A stretch of DNA of 64,000 nucleotides. It comes from Toxoplasma gondii ME49 (lineage: Eukaryota; Apicomplexa; Conoidasida; Eucoccidiorida; Sarcocystidae). The DNA lies in assembly GCF_000006565.2 (NCBI RefSeq), contig NC_031474.1:2267662-2331661 (forward strand), read 5' to 3'. Under the pieces are notes generated by a model, which saw only the letters and a program-made list of their open reading frames with translations, ran no database searches and was not told where the DNA came from. Positions 12,109 through 24,652 of the stretch are shown piece after piece (positions within the stretch are counted from its first letter, which is position 1; each line of letters opens with the position of its first letter). A program made the translations under genes and the position numbers.

Positions 12109-15036
12109 ACAATAATGCAGGCGTTCATTGCCAGAGAAACACAAATAACAAGCGGTAGTCCCCGGAGAGGCGTCCTCATGTGCACAATACTCCTTAAGTT
12201 TCACCTGACACAACGAATGGAAATGGAAGTTGCAAATCAAGACAGCGTTGCCGGGACTTAACCAAATCTTACGTCCCAAACTCGCATGCATCAGAAACAC
12301 TCATGCTTGCCACGCCTTTGTTTTTGTAACATGCTATGTTCTTTAGCAGAAAAATAGTGGTGGATTGTCATGAAGTGTTCAGACGCCGAGGCTGTTTCGC
12401 CTCCCCAGCCAGTGCTTCAGTTGTGAAATCCGGCACGCATCCCCGTATCAGTGACCATATTGGCCGTGTCGACGTAGCGACTGCTAGCGGTACTCTGAGC
12501 GACCAGGTAGGAAAAACAATATCACGTCATGGCAGGATTGGGCGGAGGCCATCTGCTGCCAACTGTTCAAGACAAATACACACACGGATGCATTCTTGTC
12601 CGTCCCGCAATCAATGACGATCGTCGTTTCTGTCTCGCAAGACTACCACGCAGCCTGACGCACAGTGCCTACGAGAGAACAAAGTGGTAATTAACTGAGT
12701 TCTCAGAGAAAAGAAGACTCGTCTCACCGAGAACGCCGAGCCGCTATCCTCGTACGTTTCCATGGAGTGGGGCTTTGCGACGGTAGTCGCCATACGCCCA
12801 GACCGCTCTTTTAGAGCAACCCCTCAGGTTTTACGAACAGTATCACCGAGAGCATTACAGCCTCACCTCGGTTTTTACGAGCCGTTTATCCGGCAGCACG
12901 ACCGAAGCGCGGCCGATGTGCTGGCATCTGGCCTTGTCTCGCGTAAAATCGCATTCGGAATTGGGCCGGGTAACAACGTGACAAAAGTATTATAACACGA
13001 ACACAGAAAAACTAGCCACAACCATTTGGCTTTCAGCAAGCTAGCATTGCTCATGGCTATCGATCTTTCAACTTCCAGAGCACCGCCCGAGTAGGTGGCG
13101 TTCGTAGAGCCTTCACCGGCAAGACTCCCCCTTTGCTCTCTCTCCGTCTATACCACGTACGCCGGTGAAGCACTTGGGATTGGTTTCACATCAAACATAC
13201 GGACACGGTACCCAATATGTATCATTAACGTGGTTGCGTCCAATAATTGCCCCGAAAATTTCATGGCATTCCTCGCGTTGGAACCCACAAACACTCGATC
13301 CCCCCGTAGGCGCCTTGTCCCCTGTGAGGTTGCAGTGTGTGCAGGAAGTCACGCAGGAGAACGCCACTCCCACTGATAGTACAACCATCCAGTTATCGGA
13401 GTTCCTGTCTGGCTTACTTTGCCAACAGCAATGTATCTCAAGAGGCTGTCAGATGCCGTACCCATTTGACTGTGGAAAAGTTCTAATTGCTATGGGCCAA
13501 CAAACAGAACCGGTCCGCAGGTTCGTAACAAACTGAGGGACGTTTCCGGACACTTCAAGACCTTGCTTCCTCTCCTAGGACGCCCACCTGGATCTTGCTC
13601 GGACGCAAACTGAAAGGTCAGCGTCGTTCCTACCCGCACTAGCATAGGAGTGTTTGTGTTCATTCTAATCAGCCAGTCGAACTGGGACTTCTGTGTTGGC
13701 CAAGTCCGGTGGAAACTGCGCTTCTGGCACCAGCCATCAGGGCCGGCTTTCTGGACACGCTCTTTCGTTTGCCGATTTACTAATATTCAGCCGCTTGTGC
13801 TCGTTTCATGACGTGGCTACGTTCAGGTGTAAACATCACTGCGCAACTACAGTGCGCAACTACAGTGCACAACTACACTGCGGCTGCGTTACAGACGACT
13901 CCACACCAACGGTCTTGCCACCAAGTACGACGCGCCCCATTCATTTGCCGTTCGAGTCATACTGCTGAGACATCAATCATCCAGCGTAGAGTGAAATGAA
14001 AAGTGATGATCCGTGCTGCTCGACTCCGACGCTTACAAACTCAGCTGGCGTGCCCGTGGATATCGGTGCTTGTCGCTAGGGTCCTTCCCCGTCTGTAACC
14101 CATATGAAACCCCGCTTGACACGGAACGCCTCTTTCTGAGTTTGGCAGAACGTTGATTCCATCGAAAGTTACAATACAGCATGTAGCATATGTAATTTCC
14201 GTTGCACTTGGAAAGGGAAATGCATGTACCTTTAACAAAATGAAGGAGACTCAGGCGAAATCGGAGTGAAACGCACACATGCCCTGCAATTCTATTGCAT
14301 GCAGCGAGCCAGGCGTTGGTGGACAGATGCAGCGAGACTTCGAAAAAAAACGCTAAGAAAGCGCAACGCGATTTGCCGGCAACTTCTCTGGCGTTTTTCC
14401 TTGCACACTTGCCCCATGAGAAATAACTGGTCCTCTGTAGTCACTTCTCATCTGCAGCTACATTCTTGAAGCCTCCTTCGTCACTGCTGCCGAGGGCCTC
14501 CTCTCGCGTGTCTGACTGGCTCCCGCAGCCCAAGAGTCGGATACCGTGGATGGCCTTCCGACCGTGATCTGCCGTTGATACACACTTGTTGGTGGGAGTA
14601 TTGTAACCGCCTTTATCGTGTCTTCGAAGCAGTGAATGACTCATTCTTTTTGAGTAACCCATCCGCCTCCAACACCGAGTCAGGGTGCCCCCGCTGTGTT
14701 GGGTGTCGCAGTCCCCCCGTCAGCCCCATCATCGAGAGTTTGCCATGACGGCGCTCTGCGAAAACATCCCCTTCTCTGATTTGTTGACTTGAATATTCGG
14801 AATGTTCGATATCCACTCTTACCTTCTATCTTGTGGAGCTTTGCTCCCCTTTCCGTGAGCCCCCTGTCTCTCACTGCCTTGTGTCCCGTGTCTCAATTCA
14901 GAAGCAGAGACACCATAAAGTTCGCCGTGGCGTAGGGGCGCCTGCCGACCGAGCGAGGCCTGTTCCCTTTCGATTCATGACTTTCTTTTCTGCCTTCTAG
15001 ACAGAACTCTGGTGATTTCGTAACTACTCTTTCAAA
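12109..15036. other. Divergent intergenic region
   Basis: About 2.9 kb between the head-to-head starts of the (-) GRA-like gene and the (+) RAP gene. Both promoters and 5' UTRs should lie here, but I could not define core elements. It holds a 13-bp tandem repeat at 13841-13879. Open frames are short and without coding character. Confidence 0.5.
13841..13879 (+). repeat. Three tandem copies of a 13-bp unit
   Basis: The unit GCGCAACTACAGT occurs twice exactly (13841-13853 and 13854-13866), then once with two substitutions (13867-13879). Confidence 0.9.
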
Positions 15037-18000
15037 ATGCGTCGCCTGGTGCCGTGTCGCGGTTGCGCGTCTTACGGGAATCATCCCACATCTTTTGGAC
15101 GTCGTCTGTTGCCCTCCTTGCCTACACAGTGCTTCGCTGTGGGTTCTTCTCCAGCACCCCCGCTGAGGGACCACCAGCGGACTGTATCCTGTCTCTGCCG
15201 TTCGCCCACGGTATGGTCAGACGAGGACTCAACAGGGCCTGGTTTCTCGGTCTCTCAGATTGGCAAGAAGGTGAGGCTGCCGATTCAGGCGTCACCTGTC
15301 TCCTCCGGCTTCCCCGTCCTCTCTCCCGTGGCCGCTAATGGGGGGTCTCAATCCCCTCGGGCTTCCAAACACTGCGTCGCGCGCGTCTCTTGGCGATTTG
15401 TTTCCTCCTCTTCTCACCGGCGACACGGGCTGTCGGCAAGCGAAGCCGCGACCCCCGTGTCGTCGGGGTCACAAGCTGCTAAGCCTTCCCCTTCTTCGGA
15501 TCCTTTGTTTCCATCCCTATCTTCTCCGTCGTACGTCCCCTGTGCATCCAGCTGGATGCCCTCATTCGCAGTTCGTCCACGTCCTGAGTTCTCTCCGCTT
15601 CCAGGAATGAACTCGTCAGTGCTTCCTACCTCTCCTCTGCCTCCGCCTGTTTCCAGTTCCTCTCCGTCTCCATTATTCACCTCTTCGTCACCATCGGCCG
15701 CGTATTCCGGTCCTTCATTCCCGTCATCTCCTGCACATGCAGTTCATTCTTCCTCTTCCTCCGCCGCTTCTCCCCGGCCTCCGCCTTCTCATCTCGTGGT
15801 GCCTGTTGCTTCCATGTCCGCACAGCATGCATCTGGCCCTCCCCCGCCTCCGGTCTTTCCATGTCCGCCGCCTGTCCCCCACTTTCCGCCCTCTGCGTCT
15901 CACGCTGCTTCTGTCGGCCCTGAGGCAGGACAGCACCCGCAGGCCACGACAGTTTCGAGAGGCACTCCCTCTCGTGCGATCCTCTCTCCACCAGTGCATA
16001 CTACTCGTGTTGGCTCACCGTGGTCGCCCGCAGGTGGTAGCCGTCCTTCCTTGCGTCCTACGCCTCCTCCCCCCACTCACCCTGTGGCCCCTTCCCTCCC
16101 TTTCTACAGCTACAGGTACCATCCTCCACCTGAGTATGACGAGCCCACTTCTGAAGCGAGTACTTGCTTCCATACGTCTTTGGAAAGCAACGGGTCACTC
16201 TATCTTTCTGGTACATCGTCAACGCATCTACTCTCTGGGTCGTCGTCGCAGCACGCCGCTGAGGAGCTACACATTCAGCGCATTCACCGAGACGTGTCGG
16301 GCAGGTCTCTCTCTGCTCCGGTGCTAGTGGGTCACCTATACTCGCTCGCTTCCTGTGCGGTCAAGTACACGTTGATCGCGTCGCCTCCGGCCTCCTCGTC
16401 GTTCTTCATTCCTTCGAACTCGCTGTTCGCCCGCCACGCCCCTCCGCCTTCATCTGTGGCCGCCCACGAAGCTCCTTCCTCCCTTATCTCGACCGCAGGG
16501 CTCGTTGCGGGAGCCCTGTGTGGTCGCATTCCAGAGCTGGAAGTCACCGATGTGCCGCCTTTGCTGGACGGCATCTCTGTGCTTCTTCTCCTTCACCAAC
16601 AACAGATCCAGAAAGGGAGACGCAAGAAACTGGAGGCACTCGTGGCGGCAAGACCCGACACCGCATCTCCAGACTTGCCAGGCGACAAACGAGCCGAGGG
16701 AGCCTTAGAACCCCCTGCAGGTGGAGTCTCGCGGGGAATGGAGCGTGGCGGAACGACTGACGAAGCCCACGATGCTGCTGCTGGTCTTCAGCTACGGTTA
16801 GTGGCAAAAGTGCTTCTGGACAGACTTGAAGAGCTGCTACATCTTCTGAGAATTGATGAGGTAAGCCATTTCCCGAAGGCGGAAATATTGTCGTACGTTT
16901 ATTCGCGTCATCGAAGGTGGGTCCTTGCCTGTGAGGTGGCCTCTGTCCTGACTACTCTGTAGCAGTCGGTCTTTCACGAATGTTGCGTTTCCTATTGTGT
17001 GCTCCGTGGACGAGAAAAGGATGATCTCGGGTGACATATCGCGGTCGAGAATAGGTTGAGCACTGCAAATCGGCGCTTCTTCAGAACGTGCTCGCTGAAT
17101 CTGTCGGTTTGGCATTTTTCGCCAGAATCTTGGTGCAGTGTTATTTTCCCGTGTGTATTTATTCTCTTGTTCCCTTCAGGTGTCGCGAGCAGCTTGGCAA
17201 GCCGCATGCGTTCTTCCCCCTTCCGTCGTCTCCCCGTTTTTCTTCTACGCAGTAGACCTTCGTATGGGGGACGCAGTGTGTCTCCTTGCTTCAGAAGGCC
17301 TGAACAATCCCGAGCTTTTTGACCAGCTCCTCCATATCCGGTCGGCGAAATGGCAGGCCAGTGGCAGACTTCCCGGGAATACATCAGCTGGAACAGGGGG
17401 TGAAGACGAGCTTAGCGAAGCACATGGACGACTTGCCTATCTGGCTCGCGTTCTTCACCCTTTTGCTGCGAAACCGGTAAGGTAGCAGAGGGAGTTTAGA
17501 GGAGGCGGCGGTGCTGGGGTCGGGAATTCCTCGTAGGTAGAAGTCTATGGACTAGCGGAAAGATCGCCCAAGGGTATGAGACTTGAGAAGCAACCGAGGA
17601 TACGACTTTGTTTTAGCGGTGTCGTTTCTGTCGGCGACAGCCTGATTTGCTCATACCGCGGCGTCGCCCTCCTTGCGCTTGTCTCTTGCTCAGCTGATCA
17701 GCAAAGTGTCGTTTCTTCGAAGCGCTCCGATGCTGAAAGTGGTTACACATCTTCTCGAGGACACGAACGGTAAGTCGACGGTAGTTGCGTTATGAGTCGT
17801 CGATACCTACACTGTTTTTGCAGTTTGTTGCTATTGCTTGAATCGACCATTGAATGCGTCGGTGATGCGAGCACTGGAACAGCCAGTTGACCCCACGAGT
17901 CTTCATCGAAGGAGTGGTTGTGGCCACTTAAACGTAACGGACAACAAGTTTCTCGTGTCTCGTGTACGGAAAGCGCAGGTGTCTCGTTTGTTCCATGGAT

Positions 18001-21000
18001 TAAACGAAAGCTACGGGGAAAGGCTTCACGGGTTTCTCTGTCTGCGTATGGTTGTCGTTTCTGGTTCACAGAAACAGATCCGGACACGCTTGTCCGACTG
18101 CTCCATCTTTTTGGCAACTCTGTCCGTAAGTCACCGCTTCAGACAAGAAACACGTGGATGCGCAGAGAGTGCGAAGTAGGGGAAACGAAAACAGTTTCTG
18201 CCACTCTGTTTCGACGCACATGCATCCGCAGAGCCATGAGTTCAGAATAAATTTCTCGACTGAAACTGGGCGACAGACATTCGTGTTTCCTGTCACGGTG
18301 AGTGTTTCCGTACATGTATCACTCTGCGTTCAGGGGATCGTGTGCAACTGACAGCATACTCACCCCGTCCTGCTGTTTGTGTGTCACTGTGCTTTCCGCA
18401 ATCTCTCAGAGGCGCGACGGTTGACCAAGTTGATCTTGTCACGATTGAACGTCGAGGGAGATGCCACTCTTCCAGACTCAGGTCAGTTTGCTTTTGTCTC
18501 TAGTCCCTGGCTCGGATGCCACAGGTACCAGCACATCGCGATAGTGGCATAAAGACAGCGACACTTCTCTCTCCTCACAAAATCACTGATCCTGCGTCCC
18601 TTTGCCATATAAGAACGATCCGTCAAGGTGGGTCTTTTGGACTCTGTTATAAGCCCTGTAGGTGCGGCGAGGGTCTCCTTGTTTACGGTCTGCATGCGAC
18701 GCCTGAAGTCGGCCCATAACGGGTGATGCTCTGATAATTTTTTTCGGTGGTTGAGTGGGTCTGATATGCGTGTTCGTTGATTCCTCTGTCACATATCTTG
18801 CTTCCAGAGGATCTTTTTTATGGCGTCGAAACAAGGGACAAAGCAGCTCGACTGGCGGTTCTCTGTTTTTGGCTTTGCTGCAAAGTGTACTTTATTCATC
18901 CGACGGAAATTTGTCTCTGGTGCTGGTTTTCCCGTGTGACAATGTGCCCTTTGCCCAGTCCTCGTCGATGTCTCCATCGCCGCTGGAGCAGGCGAACTGC
19001 CACACCAGCTGACGTCAGCATGCGTGCGGAGACTTCTCGCCCGAGCTTCGCAGGGAATGCATACCCATGCCCTCGCGGAAAGCGTGCTTGCCCTGGCAGG
19101 TACTGGAATGCTCAAGTGGAGACATATTATCGTACTTTATATGAGTGTGCACGTGTCTGTTGTGACAGCCGCATTTGCAAGTAGAAAAACACTTATATGC
19201 ATGTATATATACGTATATATGCATGCAGCCTCACTGGACATTCTCATGTTGGTTTACGTTGAAGTATGAGTACGTGGCCGGGCTTAGACACACAGGCTGG
19301 CGTAGGTGTTGCTGCCTAACAATTCGTTTGGTTGTTGAATCTCACCCTTGTGTGGCAGAAAGATTGGCGTTTCGTCTCGTTTCTTGGTGTCGTCCCTGAT
19401 GAACTCCGAAGAAGCGTCGCATCGTGGTGTGGACCAAGGATTGTATGCGTCAACTTGTGATGCCGTTCCTCGTAGGACACTTGACTCTCGAGCAGCTTTT
19501 TGATCTGGCTGCCCCCCTTCAAGAGCGTGCCGAATTTTTGAGCGCGCGGCAGCAAGCGGCGCTTCTCCTTCTTTACGCACAGGCGTGCGTCGCAGCAACA
19601 GATCTTATTCGAGTTCTTGAGACTGTAAGGGTACCCTTCACTGCTCCCGCTTACTCATTCGTTTGTCGGGATTTGCTCCCTGCGTTGCCATGGCAAGCCC
19701 CCCGTTACGATTTGTTCTCTTCTTGAGTCCTCTGTTGTAAGGAGTGTGCTGAGGGCTTTCTGAGCGTACCGGCTGCTCCATGATTGTTCATATTTATCAT
19801 GTACAGATAATTAACGGTTTTGTTCCTGCTTATTTCCTCTGCCTCTTTCTGTGCAGCATTTACTTGCATCTATGGACACCCTCCCCGTGGACCTCTTCGC
19901 CCGGACAGCCCTTGCCTTCTCCATGAGCACATCAGTCTCCCTCCTGACTGTGAACAAAATCGCGCAGACTCTTCAGGGCCACGCTCTCGCCAATACGATA
20001 TCCCCAGAAAGGGTCAGCTAATTTCTCCTTTGCTGTTTTCCATGCTTCTGCACACGCACATTCTAATACAAGCCTGCACATCACAATGTGTCTACGTACA
20101 TGAACGTGTAGGTAAATAGAGAGAGCAAGATACACAGATACACTAAACTCATTTGAAGCGATATGAACTGCCCGTTCGCAGAGAGTGAAAATGCGATTAC
20201 CTGTCTAGCCATAATCATATCAGTGTTGTGGTGTCCTGCTGTGCGTTTCAATACAAAACCTTCCAACTTGTATGGCAATAGCATCTGTCTCGCTGGAACG
20301 TGCTCGTCACCGCAGTCGGTAATATGTCTTCGTGTGATGTCGGAACTCGTTGATGACCACTTGTATGCTTCTACATACTGCGCACACTCCAGTTTCAGTT
20401 CTTATATTTGTGATGTGAGACAGTGCTTTGCAGCGTTCTACCTTCTTTGTCCATTATGTTGGTCGTCAAATAATTCCTAGAAAAACTATCAAAATATATC
20501 TGCCAACGACTCAGGCTATTGTCCGTTGTTTCGCAAAGCAACTGTTGGAGCGTGACATGTTTCGTCACTCTCCCCTGTCCCGGTGTTCCTTCGCAGCTCG
20601 TCGATGTGACGCTGGCTTTGGCAGTGGCTGGACTCCAAAACCTCCGCTGCTGGGAAGCTTTTGGAGTTGCAACCCGCATTGCCGACTTTAGCTGGAAGTC
20701 GCTGCCGATCCTTGCATGGATTTTTGCCATGACGGACTATCGAGAAATATCGGCGTGGCAGTCCATCGCCCTTCTGTGAGCATTGGTTTCCGACTAAGAA
20801 TCGGAAGAGGAAAACGGAGCTCAGACTGGTGAACGACGCTTCGTGTTCATCTCATCTGGGGTACTGGGTGGTGCTATTTTTATTGATAGCAAGTAGCCAT
20901 TGGTCAGTGTCGGTATTGTGTCTGTTAGATGTTATGCAGAGTGACTAGTCTGCAAACTTTGCGTCCAGTGCGATGCTGTGTCGCTTAACCCCGCGCGCCA

Positions 21001-22724
21001 ATCTTCGAAGGGAACGGGCATCATACCCAATATTTGCAACGGTGAATGTCTGTGTAGATGAAAGGGGGCGCTAGATTGTCGCGCCAGGTGCATCCGTACT
21101 GGGTATCTGTATATTATTTCTTATTTCACAGTTCATACGAACTGTGTGTGTATGTGAGCAATGCACCGAATTCGGAAGAGGTGCTCTGCATTTTCCACGT
21201 TTATGTTTCCTCTGTAGCACTGAGACTACACCGGTCTGTCATATCTCGAGAGGCGGTTCCTTCTTCGTGTATAGACTCCGCGGTCTCCAGGGACGTCATC
21301 AATTGTTCGCGACCATGCCGAAAAGGAGACCGCAACCATGCGTTGACATGTTATGTAGAGAAAAGCATTGTCTGCGTCTTCGCTCGTCTGCTCGGGGCCC
21401 GCACGTTTTCACCTTATTTTTCTCCGTTTCGCTGCCAGCGGAATCCCCCATCTAGAGGTAAATCCGCATTAAGTCTTCCTGATGTCGTTCGCGGCGACAA
21501 ATTTGTAAGCAGAGCCGCCTCCACGATCAACGCCTTTACTTGTGCGTTTTCCTCAGAATTCCTCAATTCGCGACGGATTTGTCAATGGTTCAGCGGAGCC
21601 AGCTGTACGAGGCGTTCACGGCTGCTCGTTTGATTGGTTTCTTCAATGTTCAAGAACAAGTTCCAGAGCTGACCTCTCGGCTGTCAAGCTGGCGGCGATA
21701 TTGGATTCGCTTACGCGGTCACTCGACGTCAGGCTCCAGAGGCGCAGGGCGAGTTCCCGCTAGCAAGGAGAGCGCCGACGGGGACGAAGACGAGAAGAAG
21801 CAAAACGAACCGCTAATGAGTCCTGTGCCGTACGATGCTATTTTCTACGTTGCGAGAATTCAGTGTTTTCAAGGCCGGGAAACAGAGCTCTATACGATTC
21901 CTTTTCTTGTACCCAAGTACAATCTTATTTTCGAGCCTCTTGATGCAACGCCGATACACCAGGTAAGAGTTCGCGTAGGACAGCTGGATGAAAGATGTCA
22001 CATCATGGGAATCGGCAGTAAACCTCATTCTGCGCCTTTTGCTATTCGGTTTGTCTCTGACGCTTACGTTGTCCAGTGGTCAGAGACTGTGGTCTGCTTT
22101 AAGTGATGCCTCGGGCTCCTGCATGTTCTACTTCTAGGAATCTACCAGAATTTGATGTAGCGGAAACCTTTCAATAGGAACGCATGGTTGCTCAAACAGG
22201 CAAGCGCGTCAAAGTGCACGTACGTGTCCGAAAGCAGGCATTTCGGCTCAGCGAATTGCCGGGATTTGCAGGGCTTTGGAGCCCACCTGCCGGGTGGCTT
22301 CGATAGAAGATTATTTGGCACATGTCCTTGTTGTATTCAGGGAACGGGTATGAAATTGGGCGAGGTGGCGCTGCGCCACCGAGTTTGGTCCGTAATGGGG
22401 TTCAATATTTTGACGGTAATGCACTCGGAATTCCATCAGTTCTTTGAGACCCCTTCCAAGCGTAAAGATCGTCAAGGAGGGGAGGAAGACAAACCCGATG
22501 ATGAAGGAGCGCAAAAGCCCTCCGAACTGCAGATGGTTCTTGAAGACGGACGAAAGTTCAACGTAGGGGCCGCAGCGAATTTCCTGACGTCGCGAATCGA
22601 AAATGTCGCTCGTCAGGCCTCAACTCTGGATAGCTGGTTGAGTGTACTGAAAGGAGGCCCGCAGCCGCAGGCTCAAACAACTTTGCCTACTCCTGCCTGT
22701 AATTTCTCCTCCACATCGCTGTAA
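15037..22724 (+). CDS. RAP-domain protein, probable mitochondrial RNA-binding factor
   Basis: Eleven exons chain in phase: 15037-16860, 17180-17476, 17694-17769, 18410-18481, 18959-19099, 19476-19624, 19857-20012, 20597-20775, 21557-21962, 22178-22219 and 22341-22724, giving 1,241 residues. The start ATG sits in a good coccidian context (TTCAAAATG). The N-terminus (MRRLVPCRGC..., Arg/Ser-rich, no acidic residues at first) looks like a mitochondrial presequence. About 320 residues of Ser/Pro/His-rich low complexity follow, then Leu-rich helical repeats of the kind found in FASTK-like and HPR proteins. The C-terminus carries the RAP signature: an N-half ending LIFEPLDATPIHQ and a C-half GTGMKLGEVALRHRVW then MGFNILTV. 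RAP proteins of apicomplexans are mostly predicted to act on organellar, especially fragmented mitochondrial, rRNA. The gene after it, VKOR, is on the same strand 1.9 kb downstream. Exon ends at 18481/18959 and 20012 are the least certain. Confidence 0.7.
19199..19225. repeat. Near-palindromic TATA/GCATGC repeat
   Basis: An intronic AT-rich stretch in which TGCATGTATATA faces TATATATGCATG around a central TACGTA. It lies in the RAP gene intron 19100-19475. Confidence 0.6.
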
Positions 22725-24652
22725 AAACGTCCTCTACAGAATGCCATGTTGCGATGCTATGGCAGTGACCACACCCAGAAAAGAACTGTAACACATGAGT
22801 GAAATGGTGAATCATGTTATCTGTGCGTGTGCGTTTTGCAATTGTGTAACTGACATGGAAATAATGGAAACGCAGGATATGGACGTGGGTGTGTGCTACC
22901 GCACAGGAAGGCACAATAACACCGAGGATGTCTCCGCACCGGCAGGGAGCCTCCAAATATTGAGTGGCAAGGAACCTCTGTGAAGGCGCCGCCTCCACTG
23001 ACCATGCATGTGCCGAATACTGACGCTGTGCTCACTGCGTGGTATATTTAGTTCGTCGGCACTTGACACATCATCATGGCGAAGCATGTTTGGTTCCCGG
23101 TCTAATTCCACCTGCCGCTATGATGCCTGTGGTTCCGTAGTTTAGGACTGAGCTGATGCCAGTTCTTTCGGTGAACACGCCGGAAAAGCTACAGATGGCT
23201 CTTGTATAAAAGTAACCGCCCCAGAGTGAAACGGAACCATAAAGCATCTGAGAGTGTCTTCAGCACTTACTCCACAGTCATGCAGTTTTTGTGGTGAATG
23301 CTGATCGTCATACTGTCAAACTAAGAGACTCCCAAGAACTGAAGGATACTTATTTGAGCAGCTCTCATATAGTAGAGAGTTAAGTATGGTGGACTCAGTC
23401 TTGCGCTCGAGAATGTTCGAAAGCTGCCTTTAGTATTTTCAACTGGAGTGAGCGACTCGGTGGACAAACTGTTGGGGGCACCTGCCGTGTGGACGACTGC
23501 GATCCCCACTGTTATTTGCTATAATTCTGCTTGTTATAGAGGAACACATATTTTGCCTGAGACAATCAACTCAGCAACCACGTCCGAGGTAGTTCTTGAC
23601 TAGGGGAGAGAAGGAACTAATGCGTCTCCCTTTCCACAGGTGAACCACTCAAATCGCGCGCAAGCTCCACAAATTATTCATCGCCTGCAATAGCTTTCAT
23701 GCACTTTTGTTTTTCACAAAAATATGCAGTCCACAACTTGACGCTTCAAAACAGGGGTTCGTAGGCGTCGAGTATCTGTAGGATGGCAGTATTACTCTGC
23801 ATCGTGGTACCACTGTTTCCGCTGGTACTCTGACATCTTTCGCAAACTAGCTTTCTACGCATAATCACCCCCACAGTGCACATATGGCAGCTGTGATGTT
23901 CACACTATTTTTTCTGCCTCGACAAGGTGTGCGTGTGCTGCCTTCAAGTGTGCCTGATTTCGGAGAGGACCGATGAACGAAATTCGTTATCGTCTGTGTG
24001 TTCTCCACCTGTCCTGGTGGAACGATAATTCCGGAATCGCGAACACCCGTGAACCACTGTCGTTCCTTCAGTTGTACGAAGTGCCATGTTGCTAAAATGG
24101 CATCGCCGTTTGCATGAAGCCTGCTTCCTGTTTTTCTGATCAGAAGATTAACACCTTAGGTGAGTGAAAATGACACACAACAAGTACTCACAAGCCCTCC
24201 CCCCAAAGTCAACGCACGTCCTCACGAACATGAGTGATTCGAGTTAATGCTGTGGCCAAGCATGCGCGCACGAGGGCAAACGTTACACGGTATACACATT
24301 CGGGCACTGTGGCACCCAGTACTAGTGGAGATGCTTCGTGCCCCGTGTTTTTGAACGTTCACCGCCAAAAGGTTTTTGACTAGCGACGCACAATGAGCCA
24401 TTGTCAATATAATCCGGGCCACGCTCTCGTGGGCAAATTCACAAACGAATCAATTAAGATGTAAAAAGTTCTACTGTGCCTAAAATGCTGGAGTTATTTT
24501 CTGAAAATATTGTTTCGCGTGCTGTTTCAGAGGGGCGGAACTAAGATAATATATATATCGAAGCATTGTGGCGTGACCTTCGGAAGAGTCAACGAATCTG
24601 CAGGTAAGGTGATTTCTTGCAATTTTGCCAACTTCATTTTTTTCCCACAAAG
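22725..24652. other. Intergenic region between RAP and VKOR genes
   Basis: Both flanking genes are on the + strand, so this should contain the RAP 3' UTR and the VKOR promoter and 5' UTR. I see no convincing exon on either strand and no repeat of note. Confidence 0.5.

Noticed and set aside
18808..18960. Possible extra exon in the RAP gene starting EDLFYGVETRDKAARL
   Set aside because: Its acceptor and incoming phase fit, but any donor leaves an intron under about 80 bases before the next exon at 18959. Direct joining of 18481 to 18959 is also in phase and reads better.
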